Origin: Leucothrix mucor
GTDB lineage: Bacteria > Pseudomonadota > Gammaproteobacteria > Thiotrichales > Thiotrichaceae
Reading direction: 5' to 3'
NCBI GenBank assembly: GCA_011322515.1
Contig: DRMS01000241.1
Coordinates: forward strand, 1 to 5,172
DNA: 5,172 nt
This document shows, piece after piece, positions 4,033 to 5,172 of the stretch (positions are counted from its first letter, which is position 1; the number at the start of each line of letters is the position of its first letter). Under the pieces are notes generated by a model. It searched no databases, had not been told where the DNA came from, and was given only the letters and a program-made list of their open reading frames with translations. The translations under genes were made by a program, and so were the position numbers.

Positions 4033-5172
4033 TTACTTCCCCTTCACTATGTTTTCTTTAATAAAATTATTTAGTTGGTCTTGTGGGATTGTTTGTTGCT
4101 CCGCACTTGACCGCAATGGTTTGATGGTAATGGTATTCCCTTCTACCTCACTACCACCAAGAATAAAGGCATATTTTGCACCTGATTTATCCGCACGTTT
4201 TATCTGTGCTTTAAAGCTTCCTGCTGCTACATTACTTTGTAACGATAAGTTAGTTTGCGAATCCCGTAACGATTCAGCCAGTTTAACCCCCGCAATTTGC
4301 GCTTCTTCGCCCGCTAGAACAAGATAGACATTGGGTGCTAATGCGGGTATTTGTATTTGCTGTGCTTCCATTAATAATAGCAGGCGTTCTAGCCCAATGC
4401 CAAAACCACAAGCAGGAGTTGCCCGACCACCCAGTTGTTTTACTAGTCCATCATAGCGCCCACCTGCACAGACCGTACCTTGAGCGCCAAGTTCCTCAGT
4501 TACCCATTCAAATACAGTGCGGTTATAATAATCAATACCACGAACTAAGCGTGGATTAATCTCATACTCCACACCCATAACATCCAAACGCGTACATAAG
4601 CCATCAAAATGTTGTTTGGATTCATCATCCAAGTAATCCATTAAATTAGGCGCGGCAGCAACAAGTTCTTTTAAATCAGGGTTTTTTGTATCCAAAATGC
4701 GTAGCGGGTTTTTATGCAGGCGACGCTTTGAGTCTTCATCTAATTGCGCTTCGTGCGCAGAAAAATAGTCAATTAGCACATCACGATATTGTTGTCGTGC
4801 TTCATCACTCCCCAATGTATTTAATTGTAATTTAATCCCTTTAAGCCCAAGCTGTTTCCATAGACGCGCACCAACCGCAATGACTTCTGCATCAATATCA
4901 GGGGTTGCAATGCCGTAAGTTTCAATCCCCGCTTGATAAAATTGCCGATAACGTCCTTTTTGAGGACGTTCATGACGAAACATAGGGCCTGTATACCAGA
5001 TACGTTGTTGCTGATTATGCAAGAGTCCATGCTGAATACCTGCACGAACACAACTTGCAGTGCCTTCTGGGCGCATTGAGAGACTATCACCATTGCGATC
5101 TGCAAAGGTATACATTTCTTTTTCAACAATATCAGTGACTTCACCAATACCGCGTGAGAAAAGCTCGGTAGG
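4033..5172 (-). CDS. hisS: Histidyl-tRNA synthetase, C-terminal part (runs off the right edge)
   Basis: The frame is open from the right edge to TAA at 4035-4033 (379 residues visible). It attaches histidine to tRNA-His in the cytoplasm. By comparison with E. coli HisRS (424 aa) about 48 N-terminal residues are missing. The first visible residues PTELFSRGIGEVTDIVEKE continue into MYTFADRNGD without a break, so the methionine at 5115 is not the start. Class II motif 2 (GPMFRHERPQKGRYRQF, from visible residue 62), the HisRS signature LVRGIDYYNRTVFEW (about 209) with its catalytic Arg, AGGRYDGL (about 236), and motif 3 (GFGIGLER, 256-263) are all present. The anticodon-binding domain fills residues from about 281 on and looks intact (LGGSEVEGNTITIKPLR). 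It is followed directly by yfgM and then bamB, the standard gammaproteobacterial order. Confidence 0.97.
   Translation of the reverse strand, partial: PTELFSRGIGEVTDIVEKEMYTFADRNGDSLSMRPEGTASCVRAGIQHGLLHNQQQRIWYTGPMFRHERPQKGRYRQFYQAGIETYGIATPDIDAEVIAVGARLWKQLGLKGIKLQLNTLGSDEARQQYRDVLIDYFSAHEAQLDEDSKRRLHKNPLRILDTKNPDLKELVAAAPNLMDYLDDESKQHFDGLCTRLDVMGVEYEINPRLVRGIDYYNRTVFEWVTEELGAQGTVCAGGRYDGLVKQLGGRATPACGFGIGLERLLLLMEAQQIQIPALAPNVYLVLAGEEAQIAGVKLAESLRDSQTNLSLQSNVAAGSFKAQIKRADKSGAKYAFILGGSEVEGNTITIKPLRSSAEQQTIPQDQLNNFIKENIVKGK
4036..4045 (-). promoter_or_regulatory. Ribosome binding site of yfgM inside the hisS 3' end
   Basis: The minus strand reads GAAGGGGAAG just before TAAATG. The purine-rich site overlaps the last hisS codons, so yfgM is probably translated by coupling to hisS. 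Confidence 0.6.

Noticed and set aside
3953..4559. Plus-strand open frames over yfgM/hisS (3953-4327 and 4335-4559)
   Set aside because: They are antisense shadows of well-conserved genes.
4821..5147. Second minus-strand frame within hisS
   Set aside because: It is an out-of-frame shadow; the hisS frame is continuous through all class II motifs.

Overview
The window looks like a low-GC gammaproteobacterial chromosome. The right half carries the conserved gammaproteobacterial block hisS-yfgM-bamB, all on the minus strand and almost without gaps. The intergenic DNA is full of short dispersed palindromes of the kinds common in Beggiatoa/Thiothrix-like and methanotroph genomes. A Thiotrichales-like host is a guess from that style, not a demonstrated placement.

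Right half (5172 to 2227, minus strand): the C-terminal nine tenths of histidyl-tRNA synthetase, then a YfgM-type single-pass membrane protein with a TPR-like domain whose ATG abuts the hisS stop, then the lipoprotein BamB of the outer-membrane assembly complex. The der (engA) gene that usually follows bamB is absent; a repeat-rich tract takes its place.

Middle (2226 to about 1403): no gene. Three successive short elements (about 181, 171 and 191 bp) share the same degenerate 24-bp inverted termini. Each has a different palindromic core. The middle one is flanked by a perfect 5-bp direct repeat (AAATG). On the minus strand the core of the third forms an 11-bp stem followed by six T, so it may terminate the hisS-yfgM-bamB transcript.

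Left part (about 1210 to 1, minus strand): the most interesting region. A near-consensus sigma-54 promoter (GG-N10-GC) at 1194-1210 faces left. Downstream lies a leader of about 600 nt. It contains a hairpin with a U7 tract, a compact D-arm/T-arm module without an anticodon arm, an 83-nt class-II tRNA-like RNA with an impossible identity (long variable arm, anticodon AUC), and a 73-nt class-I tRNA-like RNA with A at position 33. All are packed head to tail and none has an encoded CCA. The leader ends at a slipin/SPFH-type gene whose N-terminal repeats resemble slipins of RtcR-controlled RNA-repair operons. The best reading is a sigma-54/RtcR-type RNA-repair or RNA-stress operon that expresses a cluster of tRNA mimics together with a slipin. 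RtcB, RtcA or a Ro60-like protein would be expected further left, outside the window. The operon assignment is inference; the promoter, RNA folds and slipin repeats are read from the sequence.
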